Shown here: piece by piece, positions 52,691 through 63,765 of the stretch
Position numbering within the stretch: the stretch's first letter is position 1
How the letters are laid out: every line of letters starts with the position of its first letter
DNA from: Macrostomum hystrix
Taxonomy: Eukaryota; Platyhelminthes; Macrostomidae
NCBI GenBank assembly: GCA_950097015.1
Contig: CATNEN010000001.1
Span: 26,261,001 to 26,325,000, forward strand
Length of the DNA stretch: 64,000 bases
Direction of reading: 5' to 3'
Position numbers and translations under genes: made by a program
The notes under the pieces: generated by a model
What the model was told of the DNA's origin: nothing
What the model saw: the letters and a program-made list of their open reading frames with translations, nothing else
Database searches by the model: none

Positions 52691-53305
52691 TGCAGTACGT
52701 TGGCCCTCTGTTTTAGGATATTTTCTCTATCCGACAGTACTGCTTAACCAAAGTCTGCAGGTCAAACTGACCCGTCACAATCGTTACTTTTCGCTGACGT
52801 TGCCTAATAACTGACAGAAGGGAGCTACAAACGTTCGCATTCTCAGTCGGAACACGGCATCAAAGCCTTGATTCCATTAAATGGTACTTCAATGGAACAC
52901 GGTGCCTGTTCAGCCCAGCACATCGTCTCTCTGCGGCTGGTATTGACTATTTTATTTCATACATCGTCTACATGAGAGAATGTCATTCAATACACTTTTC
53001 GTCAAGTCCTTGCATCCAGCAGCGGTTAGCCAAAACAATGCAATCATACTCAGACTCAAAGATCAGTTGCAGGGGACTCTAGACTGCGAATGGGCAGCTG
53101 TATGATAGTCTCAGGCCCTTGGCGAGCCGGCAAATCCACATCCTGCCAGCAGATGCTGTACAATAGCCGCAGCGTGGCTGAGGCTCAGGCTGCATGATGC
53201 TCTCTCCCTTGTCTTTCGTTCAGATCAAGCATCCAAACCTACTTTGCTGGACTCGATCTTAGCTCGTCTATAGCATAACAGAAGTAGTAGTGATACCACA
53301 AGCTA
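52691..53305. other. No gene seen
   Basis: Flank 3' of the inverted endonuclease segment. No supported feature. Confidence 0.4.
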
Positions 53306-53308
53306 CCG

Positions 53309-53580
53309 CAGCACGCTAGACTCCCAGTCTCACACCAACCACCATACTCCACCCATCATACACACTGACCTGAGCACGCTAGACTCCCAGTCTCACACCA
53401 ACCACCATACTCCACCTATCATACACACTGACCTGAGCACGCTAGGCCGACATACCACACCCGATCCCATCCCAACATACCGACCCCTCATACCCCACTC
53501 CTTCACACCGACCCCTCATACCCCTCCTCACCCCTACACACCGACCCCTCATACCCCACCGCTTCACACCGACCCTAGTC
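53309..53580. repeat. Short mosaic tandem repeat T
   Basis: Two copies of about 67 bp beginning GCACGCTAGACTCCCAGTCT and ending ACACACTGACCTGA are followed by about four CCGACCCCTCATACCCC-type units of 30-35 bp. No gene. Confidence 0.75.
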
Positions 53581-54620
53581 GCAAGGGAATTCTCAATGCA
53601 CTATTAGCTGGAAACACGGCTTTCTGTTGCGCGTACTCACGGAAAACTTTCACTGGGAGGTGGGTAAGCTGCATAGGGAAGCTGGATCCTTCATGGAGTA
53701 CTTACATTCCATTCGAAATATCCATGAGCAACTCCATTCCAGGTATGCTTACACACTCATGAATACATAGCAATAAATCGATCCCAACTTGGATGTCTCC
53801 AGAACGGACATTTATGCAGCTTTCCAATTGAACTCTGGTAACATCCATGGTGGAAACTCTCTTATCAGTTCTCTTGATCTGATTGGGCTTGATCTGTTGT
53901 GTCCCGAGACGGGCCAGCCGGCTTCGCCTCTCGCTCAGGACGAGCAGGGAGGTTCAGCACTTCCGTCCTCCTATGTGTCGGCCTACTGTCGCACTAGACG
54001 CACAGGCAGTAAGCCGGCAACCAAGGTCGCAACGAATGCACACGCTCTGGTGACAAAGTCCTAGTGACTGAACCCGAAAAGACAGAGGCAGAACGACACT
54101 TACGTAGGCTAGCAGTCTTGTTTGCGCTCGGGAGAGCTGGCTGAGTTGATGTATTTTTTCTGGTAGGCGGTGGTTGGGGTGCTCAACAAAACAAAACAGT
54201 CACGTCAGAGGGGGACGAGCGCGCGCACGCCAATAAATAATACCTGCTCACCCAGGGTGAGCAGGGTAATACCCGATCACGGCTAAGCTGCAGGAGAGAG
54301 AGAGAAAGTAAGAGACAGAAAGAGAGAGAACCAGCCGCAGCCTCGCCAATCACGCAGGGTCAATAAGACAACTGGGCGAGCCGCGAACCAATGAGAGGGC
54401 AGAACGGGAGATGACAATAACAGGGGGTACGCAAACGTCTTAGCTCAACCAATCAGACGCCAGGGGTGAGAGAAATTGATAGGCAGGCAGGCGCAGAGCA
54501 AGAAAGGGGCAGGGGGGTAAGCGACTCAAAGTGCAACGCGATAGTGAAAGTACATAGAAAACTATTAAATCACAACAGATCAGTTTCGTCCAAACAGAGT
54601 TTCTCAAAAAGCAGTTTCTC
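53581..54620. other. No gene seen
   Basis: Contains a 91-codon ORF at 53789-54064 without recognisable domain, and a purine-rich GAGAGAGAGAAAG stretch at 54294-54330. Nothing else supported. Confidence 0.4.
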
Positions 54621-54623
54621 GCT

Positions 54624-54892
54624 GATGCATGAGGTGCTGACGCATGAGGTGCTGACGCATGAGGTGCTGACTCATGAGGTGCTGACACACGAGGTGCTGA
54701 CACATGAGGCGCTGACACATGAGATGCTGACGCATTAGGTGCTGACGCATGAGGTGCTGACACATGAGATGCTGACACATGAGGTGCTGACGCATGAGGT
54801 GCTGACTCATGAGGTGCTGACGCATGAGATGCTGACACATGAGGTGCTGACTCATGAGGTGCTGACGCATGAGGTGCTGACGCATGAGACAC
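54624..54892. repeat. Tandem array U, 15-bp unit
   Basis: The unit is GCTGACGCATGAGGT, with ACACAT and ACTCAT variants, about 18 copies. Since 15 divides by three it opens false frames (HASAPHES, QHLMRQHLM) on the minus strand. Confidence 0.92.
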
Positions 54893-55409
54893 ATGATGTC
54901 TGAATGTTATCGACTTTTTCGATTGTATCGATTGTGTCATGGCATTTTTGTGCAAAAATTTGTGCATAATTTTGTCAGGTACATCTCAAAGAAGTGTTAA
55001 AATACTGCTAAGCGTGAAGGATGGCGAAAGCTGCAGCTGAACAATTGTTTTTCAAATCAAAACAATGTGCTTTGAACACAGGCTGATGTAGTCAAGCGAG
55101 ATCTATAGAAGAACCGAAGCTAGAAGCTAGAAGCTAGATCTAGAAGCTAGACCTAGAACGGGCATTTGCTGCGATACTTTTACATAGGTGTGGAATGTTA
55201 TAGTACTCGTATTTCGTATATTCGGAATAAGCGAAGTAATTATTTTTACAGACAATCAAACCTGCAGCACCTCTATCCTATCATTGAATGTATGATGAAT
55301 GAATTGAATTAATGTATGAACTAGAAACACACAAGTGCTGAAGGTATTTTCCTGACTGGCTTCAGTAAAAGGCGATGTCAAACTCAGGGGACCAAATATG
55401 GCCACAACG

Positions 55410-55585
55410 GTGTAAGGTGTGCGGTGATTCATTCTTGCATCGCGTCGTAAGTTAGCTCCGTAAATTGTGCAATGCAATGTACACTCTCTGGTGTACATCG
55501 CCAAATATAAAGTCGCTCACTTGAGGCTTTAGTCACCTCGTGTATTCTCGGTTCTCGCGCAGGTCTCGCCTTCTGACTTAGTTTA
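55410..55585. mobile_element. About 175-bp insertion with 7-bp flanking repeat
   Basis: In copy 2 the stretch is flanked by ACAACGG on both sides, whereas copy 1 (near 36816) has a single ACAACGG and no insert. That is the mark of a target-site duplication. The insert begins TGTAAGGTGTGCGGTG and ends near TTAGTTT. No inverted repeats or Pol III boxes were recognised, so its class is unknown. Confidence 0.65.
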
Positions 55586-55804
55586 CAACGGCTTGCCTTG
55601 ATGGTGGGCCACTGCATGTGCTAACCGACTAATTGAAGACAAAAAACTTGTTCCAAAATTTCATCTTAGAATTATCATAGGGATCTTGGTACACTTTTAT
55701 TAACTCAAATTTAGTCTCATTACAATGAAGCACTGATTTGTTCTAAACGAAACTTCTCAGTTCACACACTGATCACGCCCTGGACCGTTGCAGCCTTCAT
55801 CGCA

Positions 55805-57547
55805 TTAGCCGATTAGCTGTGGCACAGGCAGTTCACAATTCCCATTTACTTCAATCCTGCCCGACTCCGCACAGGTGGCATAGCAGCGGCCGTTCACTTT
55901 GAAGGTCCGACACGCCACGCACATGTCTGGGCCGGGTCCCCAGCATTCGTCCTGGCACTGAGCATCGCAGGTAGCGTTCCGGCAAATCTCGCTGCTGTCA
56001 TCAAAGCTCAGGTTTTTTATTGTAATTTGAAATTCTTTAGTGACTTCCTGGATTTCTTGGATTCGATTGCTTGGATACCAGGCTCTGCAAAGATCTCTAA
56101 TATACTTAAGCTCAAGGTTAGGAGTATATTCCAAGCTGGCTAGTCCGAGGTATCTCGTCTTGAGAAATTCAATCTCAAAGGAAGAAGTGACATGTTTGAT
56201 GTTACGTAGGAATCGGAGATTTTCTGTCAAGTGTTCAGATCTCTGAATTCTTAAATTGCCGTAAAAGTACTCTAAATTCTCCAATGCTGTAAGGTTGTCT
56301 AAGCTACTTAAAATATCAGCAAACACGTATAGAGAAGAATCGGCCCTCCAAATCGAACACTGCTCAGTCCTCAATGAGTATGCTAAATTGTCTGACATCA
56401 TTAAGGAGACATTGCACGATTTGCAGGGCTTAGAGCTAATTTTGTCAATACACTTTGTGCAAACTCCTTTGATGAGGACTTCTTCTGACGGACACTCGAA
56501 TAAACAGCGCCTGCCGTCAGAGCTAACAAAAAAGGGCAGTGAGCACTTCTCTACGCAGATGTTGCCGATCTGTCGCCAAACAGTCACGCCAGTGCCATTT
56601 CCACTAGCGGTACTAGTATTCGACGGACAGGATTCTCTACAGACACCATTGAACAATACTCCTCTCCGACAGGCGAAGCACTCGTTGGGCCGGTTTGAGC
56701 AACCGCCAAGGCAGTCGTCGTCGCAGCAGTCTTCTTGGCCAGTGCTCGGGTTATGGAAGCATAGGTTCGTATAGTTACACTTGCGCTTACGACACAGATG
56801 ATTACTTTGGCAGCCATCGACACCGTCGGACCAGCAAGTTTGGTTATAAGTTGGAGTTTGAGTACAATTGGCGTGACAGGAAATCTGACGACTGCAGTTA
56901 TGCCTATCAATCACACTCGAGTTAGAGCTTTTCTTAACACTTTGGCCCTCTTCAGTAATAACAGAAATCACTTCATCAAAATAGCGCTGGTGTGGTTCTT
57001 GAAACAGGCTTCTCCAGTTGATACTGTAGGACAGGTAGCAGTACAAGCTAGACTTAATTTCTAGCCCAAGAGTATGAACACGTCGCTTTGTGATAGCTGT
57101 CAACTTGGGCAATTCCAGCTTGCTCATGTTCGGCGACATCCATATTCCAAACGTGTAGCCAGAAAATTTTTCAATAGCGTAACCTCGGATGGTGCGCAAG
57201 TTGCGGAAAATGACGCGCTCAAGGTTGACGAACCGGATCACAATTTTTCCGCTGATCTCCACAATGGAGTCAAGAAAGTCAGTTTGTATGTCACGAATTT
57301 CATCGTCCAGCAGTTCGTTCGTTATTTGGTCACTGCCAATATTGTCCAATGTCACGTCACCGAAAACATACTGGCAGCCAGCTACTAAAGCCGTTAAGTC
57401 CGCCTGCAAGCGACTAACATTTCTGTGGGTCTCATAGCCCTTGCCGGTTAAATATAAGGATTTGCAGATCCGGATGCCAGAAGCAACATTTTCGTGTAAC
57501 AACGGAAGCAAAAGAAGCAACCGAATAACAAGCTGCAGGAAATTCAT
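55805..57547 (-). CDS. Secreted EGFR-ectodomain-like protein, copy 2
   Basis: 580 residues, one exon, same length as copy 1. The domain order is signal peptide, L1, cysteine-rich, L2 and one CR2 module ending PQLIG, again without membrane segment or kinase. The cysteine-rich parts and C-terminus are almost identical to copy 1, while L1 and L2 carry many substitutions (e.g. TYEPLDD against TNELLDD, KRRVHTLGLEIK against WRNVILYGAQMQ). In EGFR the L domains contact ligand, so this pattern would fit changed binding, but that is inference. Both frames are intact, which argues that both are under selection. The 5' region keeps the duplicated upstream repeat but lacks array R. Confidence 0.85.
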   Translation of the reverse strand: MNFLQLVIRLLLLLPLLHENVASGIRICKSLYLTGKGYETHRNVSRLQADLTALVAGCQYVFGDVTLDNIGSDQITNELLDDEIRDIQTDFLDSIVEISGKIVIRFVNLERVIFRNLRTIRGYAIEKFSGYTFGIWMSPNMSKLELPKLTAITKRRVHTLGLEIKSSLYCYLSYSINWRSLFQEPHQRYFDEVISVITEEGQSVKKSSNSSVIDRHNCSRQISCHANCTQTPTYNQTCWSDGVDGCQSNHLCRKRKCNYTNLCFHNPSTGQEDCCDDDCLGGCSNRPNECFACRRGVLFNGVCRESCPSNTSTASGNGTGVTVWRQIGNICVEKCSLPFFVSSDGRRCLFECPSEEVLIKGVCTKCIDKISSKPCKSCNVSLMMSDNLAYSLRTEQCSIWRADSSLYVFADILSSLDNLTALENLEYFYGNLRIQRSEHLTENLRFLRNIKHVTSSFEIEFLKTRYLGLASLEYTPNLELKYIRDLCRAWYPSNRIQEIQEVTKEFQITIKNLSFDDSSEICRNATCDAQCQDECWGPGPDMCVACRTFKVNGRCYATCAESGRIEVNGNCELPVPQLIG

Positions 57548-58218
57548 TTTCTTTTGTGCTGCAGTGCTTTCTTTCTATTTTGATTCCCAGCTCTGAAGCT
57601 TTTCACTTCTTTAAATACCAATTGCATTAAATGCGACTCGTCGAAAACAAAATTCTTTCGCAGGCAAACTTTCAACAAAAAATAACACCACTTCCCACAT
57701 TTTGCCCGTTTCTCTGACTCTACAGAAAAAATTACTCAAAACATTTTCAAAAAAAGAAATCAATCAATAATCAAAAGACAAATAACTTTAGCTTGCTTGC
57801 TTTTTGGCTCTCAAATTCCATGAGTTAACTGTGCTCCAACTCGGGCAACTCAGTGAAAGAAGCGACGAAAGACTAAGTTTAAGTGAAGAATGTTTGTTTT
57901 TTATAAAAATAAAATGTAAGCCTGTGGTTGTATCTATAGCTCGATACAAAAAATCAATCAATAATCACCAGACAAAGCGCATTTGGCTGTTGTGATTTCG
58001 GCTCTTGAATCGCAGGAGTTCATTTTGCACCGGTGCGGGCAATTTTCAGTAAAAGAAGCGACGAACGAACCGAAAGACTAAGCACTTATTGAGCATTGAG
58101 TATTGAGCACTGACCTTCTTCTTGACGACTCCAACGGTTTCCTGCTCTGCCGCAGAACAAGCAGGCGACATCCCGACTCTCTCCCAGAAGTGACTAGTTC
58201 TACGTGAAAATGACACTT

Positions 58219-59050
58219 AGCCTATGAGTCGGGCCAGATGCTCAGCCATAGACTTTGAGCAGCACTTCCAAAGGCTGCTCACATCTGCTCCAGTCCATGG
58301 ACTGTGGGGACGCGACTGTGAGAGGACTGTGAGAAATCCACTTTGAATCTAGGGAATTGAGCGCCATGCTCAACGACGCAAATTGTCTCCGTGAGTTGCA
58401 TGCACGACATAAGTGCTTGCCTACTGTTGTGAGCGCTGATTGATATTAGATTTTTCAGTTTAGACATTCTCCAGCTAGCTCGTCAACTTGAAAAATTGTG
58501 GCAGGTTTTCATCGCTTTCGCTAATCAAATACGATGTGAATAAAATGCCTGCTTCACTGCAGCAAAACTGTGGTAGCATATATGTTTGAGAAATTGAATG
58601 CAGTTTTAGCTATAAAATATGAGCAATTCTTTTTTCCGACACGAAAAATGTATTAACGTCCCTACATGGCTGTAAGGCTGTAGCTTACCTGAGGTAGGTG
58701 CTTCTCATCTCTCATATAGAAGCACCTGATACAGTATATAGTAGTAGGCGAAAGGGGCCTTCTAGGGCAAAAATGATCGCAGCCTCCAGAATGCACAAAC
58801 CATTACCTTTATTATTCACGAAGAGATCACGCTGTTTTCAAGATTAATACGGCTATGATAAACAAACACTGCCACAATATATTCTCCCATTTGTCTGCTT
58901 AAACAGTTGCCCATTATATAAGTTAAAGTTTACTGATTTTTATCGCCGTATTTTCATGTTTCTTTGACAATATTTAGCATGTTTTACAAATATAAAGTAT
59001 GAATTAATGTACTAATGTACTAAACTAGAGTAAGTATATATGAATTCGCT
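58219..59050. other. No gene; fragment of SINE family 1
   Basis: The palindromic SINE end CAGTCCATGGACTG is at 58291-58304. On the minus strand it is preceded by GCGTCCCCA, as in the other copies, so this is a 3'-end fragment in minus orientation. The rest of the stretch shows nothing. Confidence 0.5.
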
Positions 59051-59074
59051 AATAATGCAGTTATCATTTATATT

Positions 59075-59218
59075 TAAATATTTCCCACAGCTGCAGCATG
59101 CGCTCCACTCTACTGCCCTGTGAGTAGCCACCAAGGAGCACGATTCGAGAGCACTCCAAGGAGAGAGCGGCAGACACTGGCCTGCCCGTTGCCATGGCAA
59201 CAATTTCAGACATAAAAG
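59075..59218 (+). promoter_or_regulatory. Promoter segment of the ankyrin paralogue (uninterrupted)
   Basis: Homologous to 26640-26775 joined directly to 27832-27839, including the TATA box CATAAAAG at 59211-59218. Here TTCAGACA stands where the other copy has the 8-bp duplicated TTCGAGCA, so this is the pre-insertion state. Confidence 0.75.
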
Positions 59219-59308
59219 CAGTCTCCGAGCTGCAGCGGGCCAGAGGTGGAATCACTGTGTGCTCACCTTGAGCAGTGCTCAATCAAACTTCTCACTCTAA
59301 TCAGTCCC

Positions 59309-59785
59309 ATGGCTGCTGGAGGCCCAAGCGATGACCAGGTGAGGGACTCAGAGTCAATCACAGTGCTCTTTCTATTGCTCAAATATTGACTGAGCTTGCC
59401 CACTGACTGTTGCATTGCCGACTCTCAGCTGCAGAGACTCGCCCAGCTGACCGTCCAGGGCGACTTTGGCCAGGTGCGCCAACTGGCGACGCGACAGCTG
59501 GTGGCAAGCACAGATGACAGCGAAAGGACTGTGTTGATGCTGGTGGCCGACGCTCCAGATACTCCCGTGGATGCTGAGAAATGCGTATTGTTCTTATTTG
59601 AGTTGAGCGCGGACCCGGGAGCGCGTGACGGGGCGGGCGACACGGCAGCGCACGTGGCAGCCAGGCGAAACCACCTGAGGCTGCTGGCGCTGCTGCCGTT
59701 CGATGCGAAGTGGCTGCAGAACGAGCGAGGCGCGGCCACCCAGATCCCCAGACTGATCAGCCAGCCTCCCAGATCCCGAGACTGA
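59309..59785 (+). pseudogene. Truncated paralogue of the ankyrin-kinase gene
   Basis: Exon 1 (59309-59338) and exon 2 (from 59429) match exons 1 and 2 of the gene at 27915. GTGAG donor, CTCAG acceptor and frame are kept (LQRLAQLTVQGDFGQVRQLA). Homology stops at about 59737, after NERGA, in the middle of an ankyrin repeat. From there the frame enters array V and ends at 59783-59785. The product would be about 129 residues with at most one and a half ankyrin repeats and no kinase. Promoter and TATA box are present, so it could be transcribed, but it is most likely non-functional. Substitutions against the other copy are mostly conservative (GRTILM/ERTVLM, YLFGLDADPG/FLFELSADPG). Confidence 0.8.
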
Positions 59786-60288
59786 TCAGCCAGCCACCCA
59801 GATCCCCAGACTGATCAGCCAGCCTCCCAGATCCCCAGACTGATCAGCCAGCCACCCAGATCCCCAGACTGATCAACCAGTCACCCAGATCCCCAGACTG
59901 ATCAGCCAGTCTCCCAGATCCCCAGACTGATCAGCCAGTCTCCCAGATCCCCAGACTGATCAGCCAGTCTCCCAGATCCCCAGACTGATCAGCCAGTCTC
60001 CCCAGATCCCCAGACTGATCAGTCAGTCTCTCAGATCCCCAGACTGATCAGCCAGTCTCCCACATCCCCAGACTGATCAACCAGTCACCCAGATCCCCAG
60101 ACTGATCAGCCAGCCACCCAGATCCCCAGACTGATCAGCCAGCCACCCAGATCCCCAGACTGATCAGCCAGCCTCCCAGATCCCCAGACTGATCAGCCAG
60201 TGTCCGAGATCCCCAGACTGATCAGTCAGTCTCCCAGATCCCCAGACTGATCAGTCAGTCTCCCAGATCCCCAGACTGATCAGCCGAA
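59741..60288. repeat. Tandem array V, 29-bp unit
   Basis: Units of 29 bp contain AGATCCCCAGACTGATCAGC then CAGCCACCC or CAGTCTCCC, about 19 copies. It starts exactly where homology to the ankyrin-kinase gene ends. Confidence 0.93.
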
Positions 60289-60289
60289 G

Positions 60290-61565
60290 GAGTCGTTGAC
60301 GGAGATGGCCTGATGTCGTGGGACGAACGAACGAGTAGCGAATGACGATTATTATAGTATATGTTCCCTTCTGTCTCTTCTGTATATTTGTGCTTTTATC
60401 TCTTCACATATTCGTAGTCTGTGTCTTTCCAGAAATTTCTCCGTGTTCTGATTAACTCAAAAAGTTCAATTTTTCAATTTTTACCACCCACAACCCACCT
60501 CTAAGCACAATGCATTCAGCCTCACCAACTAGTTGGTTCAGGACATTGTGCTGCACAACACCCCGCTAATGGCACAAACATATAGACTTTGAAGACGTGA
60601 AAAACTGCTAAACTTCAGGAGCGTCATTCAGTTGGCTGTCAATTTTTCCGCAGTACAATTGTCCACAGTGAAATTGCAGGAGTAAAATTTCAGATTCTTT
60701 ACAAATAAAATATATCTTCATTTAATTCGCACTGCATCTGATTTTGTGTGATCTGGCAGTGTACACCCTCACTTTGAGGGTTTAATTGGGCCACATAATC
60801 TTAAATAACACGGTCCCGCCATGTATTCGAACTAAGTAACCTTGGTGAAGGAGTCACAGGCGTCTCAACCTCTCTGGAAGAAGCGTTATTAATTTATTTG
60901 TTTTCTACTAGAAGCAAAGTGTATTATCTTTTGAGCGGAACGCTCAACCGGCAGTTACCGAGGAGCAGGTGTTCCATGCCTAGTCATGCGGCTGTGAAAG
61001 CGACACGCGCGAGTTGCTGTAGCGAGACTGTTGCAGGCATTGCATGGGACGTGCTCTGGTTAGAAAAAATGCAACTGTGCAGGGAATCGCGGGGCTAACT
61101 AGAAAGAAAACTATTTCTTAATGTGAGCTTGGCTGTGAAACTGGTTCAAATAGTGACACACTCGATACGCAGCTCGCATATGCATGAATGAAAGCAGCTC
61201 ATTCTCGCGAACAGCCAGCAGAGCAAGACGTCAACCTCCCTCCAGCCTTCTGGAATCGTAACTTGCGCTGACGTGGTCCACGTAATGATTGCTGCCTAGC
61301 ATTCAAGCACAGTGAACGCTCCCCTTCCCTGCTCAAAGTTTTTCTTTCTTCAACACGATCCCCTGTTTCAGCGGGCTAGGGGGACAACTACCGAGAGATT
61401 TGAAATGGGAGCAGGGAGCCGAATGAAGGCGGCAGCGAAAACCGGCTGCTCCCGGCCGCAGCTCCACCCGCCCCTCCCCACCAATGCCCAAGCATGACGT
61501 GGTCTAAACGATTTTTCCATTGTTCCTAGTCCTGAGCCCGGCTAGGAGACACGCGCCCGATCCTG
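60290..61565. other. No gene seen
   Basis: Upstream DNA of the reticulocalbin-like gene. A B-box-like GTTCGAATACATGG on the minus strand near 60810-60825 could be part of another SINE, but no A box was found. The ORFs at 60898 and 61312 have no recognisable content. Confidence 0.4.
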
Positions 61566-61568
61566 GCG

Positions 61569-61575
61569 TATTAAA
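61569..61575 (+). promoter_or_regulatory. TATA-like box of the reticulocalbin-like gene
   Basis: TATTAAA lies 107 bp before the ATG at 61676, a normal distance for a short 5' UTR. GC-rich DNA surrounds it. Confidence 0.5.
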
Positions 61576-61675
61576 GGCGCACACTCAGCCCAGTGGCAAA
61601 GTTACTCCCCAACGACTACAAGCGCAGCGCATTGTTTTACGCCAGCTAGAGCGGCCTTCGCATCCAACTCATCCA

Positions 61676-62638
61676 ATGAACTCGCGAGTCCTGCTTGCGG
61701 CGCTAGCTTTGGTGCTGGTGGCCCTCGCCGTCCCGACATACGCCACCGAGCGGCCGAAGGGCGAGCCGGACATATCGGCCAAGGCCAAGCACACCGACAA
61801 GGATGGGCACCACGACGCGGCGTTCGACCACGAAGCGGTCACCGGATCGCACAAGGAGGCCGAAGAGTTCAAGGACTTGACTCCGGAGGAGTCGAAGAAG
61901 CGCCTCGCCGTGCTGGTCAGCCGCATGGACTCCGATGGCAACGGCAAGATCGACAAGAACGAGCTGACCAACTGGATTGTCAACTCCTTCAAGAAGCTGG
62001 ACCGCGAGGACGCAGCTAGCAAGATGGAGGAGCACGACGAGAACGACGACAAGAAGGTGACCTGGCCCGAGTACCTGCACAAGGCCTACGGTTACAAGGA
62101 AGACGAGCTGAAGGAGTTCGAGAAGGACAAGAGCCCGGACATGCAAAGCTTCCTGACCATGCTGGAGGAGGACAAGCGAAAATTCAACCTGGCCGACCAG
62201 AACCATGACGGCGCCCTGGACCTGGAGGAGTACACCTTCTTCACCCACCCGCACAACTACGACATTATGGCCCCAGTGGAGATCGACAAGACCATGAAGG
62301 ACTACGACAAGAACAAGGACGGCTTCATCGACGAGAAGGAGTTCATGGGCGAGGACAAGATGGACCCGGAGACGTCCAAGGCCGAGAGCGAGCACTTCAA
62401 GCAGTACGACAAGAATGGCGACGGCAAGCTGGACCGGGACGAGGTCAAGGCCTGGACAATGCCCAAGTTCGAGGACTCAGCTGCCACCGAGGCCGAGCAC
62501 CTCATCAAGGAGTCGGACAAGGACAAGGATGGCGTTCTCACCAAGGACGAGATCCTTGGCCAACACGAGCTGTGGGTTGGCAGCCAGGCCACAGACTACG
62601 GCAAGCATTTGGACGAGATGAAGAAGGACGAGCTGTGA
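61676..62638 (+). CDS. Reticulocalbin/calumenin-type ER calcium-binding protein (CREC family)
   Basis: 320 residues, single exon. The ATG at 61676 is followed by a signal peptide (LLAALALVLVALAVPTYA, cut near residue 23). Six EF-hand loops follow: DSDGNGKIDKNE, DENDDKKVTWPE, DQNHDGALDLEE, DKNKDGFIDEKE, DKNGDGKLDRDE and DKDKDGVLTKDE. Loop 2 lacks the usual glycine. The chain is very acidic and ends in KDEL, an ER-retrieval signal; family members usually end HDEL or HDEF. Six EF hands, signal peptide and retrieval tail are diagnostic of the CREC family (reticulocalbins, calumenin, ERC-55), which binds Ca2+ with low affinity in the secretory pathway and helps protein folding and Ca2+ handling. 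The longer open frame upstream (from 61520) is rejected because it would hide the signal peptide. Confidence 0.93.
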   Translation: MNSRVLLAALALVLVALAVPTYATERPKGEPDISAKAKHTDKDGHHDAAFDHEAVTGSHKEAEEFKDLTPEESKKRLAVLVSRMDSDGNGKIDKNELTNWIVNSFKKLDREDAASKMEEHDENDDKKVTWPEYLHKAYGYKEDELKEFEKDKSPDMQSFLTMLEEDKRKFNLADQNHDGALDLEEYTFFTHPHNYDIMAPVEIDKTMKDYDKNKDGFIDEKEFMGEDKMDPETSKAESEHFKQYDKNGDGKLDRDEVKAWTMPKFEDSAATEAEHLIKESDKDKDGVLTKDEILGQHELWVGSQATDYGKHLDEMKKDEL

Positions 62639-62736
62639 GCTGCGAGAGCCGAAATGATCGCTGAACTCGCAAGCCAACTGAGTGATTTTCATAGCTTAAC
62701 TCAGCGTGACATATGCCAACAGAGCAAAGCCAACCA

Positions 62737-62742
62737 ATTAAA
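62737..62742 (+). terminator. Poly(A) signal of the reticulocalbin-like gene
   Basis: ATTAAA, a common variant hexamer, about 100 bp after the stop codon. A canonical AATAAA also occurs near 62938. Confidence 0.5.
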
Positions 62743-62744
62743 GC

Positions 62745-63112
62745 TTTGCCTGCTACGAAGTGCTAATCCTCCACTGACTTTTTTGCTAGAGTATTAATAG
62801 TACATTTTACCATAGCGACTCAGTAGGCCAATGAACCATAGTGTATACAGGTATCGCATTGCTTATCAATATTAGCAACCACTATTCTCCTTGTCATTCC
62901 CGGAATTTCTGGACTGCTAATCTACATGCTTTAAACAAATAAACTGGCCTGATCGAAACTGCATGACATCTTGAACAAACACTCAATGATTCTTGCCGTT
63001 GCTCATTGTGCATTTCTCACCTGAAATGCTTCACATCTGGCCCAATGACAAACATGCACCTACAAATCAATTCTCCTGTCTACTACATCATTCTCCTATG
63101 TAGAACGTCATT
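62745..63112. other. No gene seen
   Basis: 3' flank of the reticulocalbin-like gene. Confidence 0.4.
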
Positions 63113-63114
63113 CT

Positions 63115-63345
63115 GTAATCTACCACCCCATTCTCTAATCTATCACCCATTCTCTAATATACCACTCCATTCTCTAATCTACCATCCAGTTCTCTAATAT
63201 ACCACTCCATTCTCTAATCTACCATCCAGTTCTCTAATATACCACTCCATTCTCTAATCTACCATCCAGTTCTCTAATATACCACCCCATTCTCTCATCT
63301 AACACCTCATTATCTTATCTACCACACTATTCTCTTATATCTACA
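63115..63345. repeat. Tandem array W, 20-bp unit in 40-bp dimers
   Basis: TTCTCTAATCTACCATCCAG alternates with TTCTCTAATATACCACTCCA, giving a 40-bp dimer repeated about five times, with more diverged edges. Confidence 0.88.
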
Positions 63346-63764
63346 CATAGGGAGTTAGTAGCCAGTGGTAATAGCTTTGTATTTCAGACATGGAGGTACA
63401 CGATTACACCCGACTTAAATATTCTCAGGTGTAATCTCCATCACCGTCTATTAGAAAACCAAACATGCAATTAATTCAAAACATATTATACATTTTTTTA
63501 ATTAAAGAAGACAAAAGTAAAAAATATTGTTTTTTATTGGAGAGAACGAGAACAGTAAATGCTGAGTCATGTGACTCAAAGTACATGCATGAATTATTAT
63601 TTCGTAATGCTTATTACATCTAAGCACACATATTACTAAATAGCTACACCTTATGAAATATTTTTCTTTGCAAAACTTAAAACTTGAAGTTTGATTTTGA
63701 CTTGCGGAAGGATTTTTATAAAACATTACGATACAATGATCAACTTTTGTTAGCTTCAGCTATT
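63346..63764. other. No gene seen
   Basis: AT-rich DNA between arrays W and X. Confidence 0.4.
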
Positions 63765-63765
63765 A

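Larger units (their letters stand above)
55067..58218. repeat. Segmental duplication, copy 2
   Basis: This stretch pairs with 36277-39466. It carries the second EGFR-like gene, the twofold upstream repeat and the same poly(A) signal. It differs by an extra insertion at about 55410-55585 and by its right edge, where copy 1 has array R. Confidence 0.9.

Noticed and set aside
53789-54064. 91-codon plus-strand ORF
   Set aside because: No domain, no splice signals and no neighbour to support it. Chance length in GC-balanced DNA.
60800-60830. Another SINE with B box GTTCGAATACATGG
   Set aside because: Only the B-box-like stretch fits. No A box and no match to the other copies.
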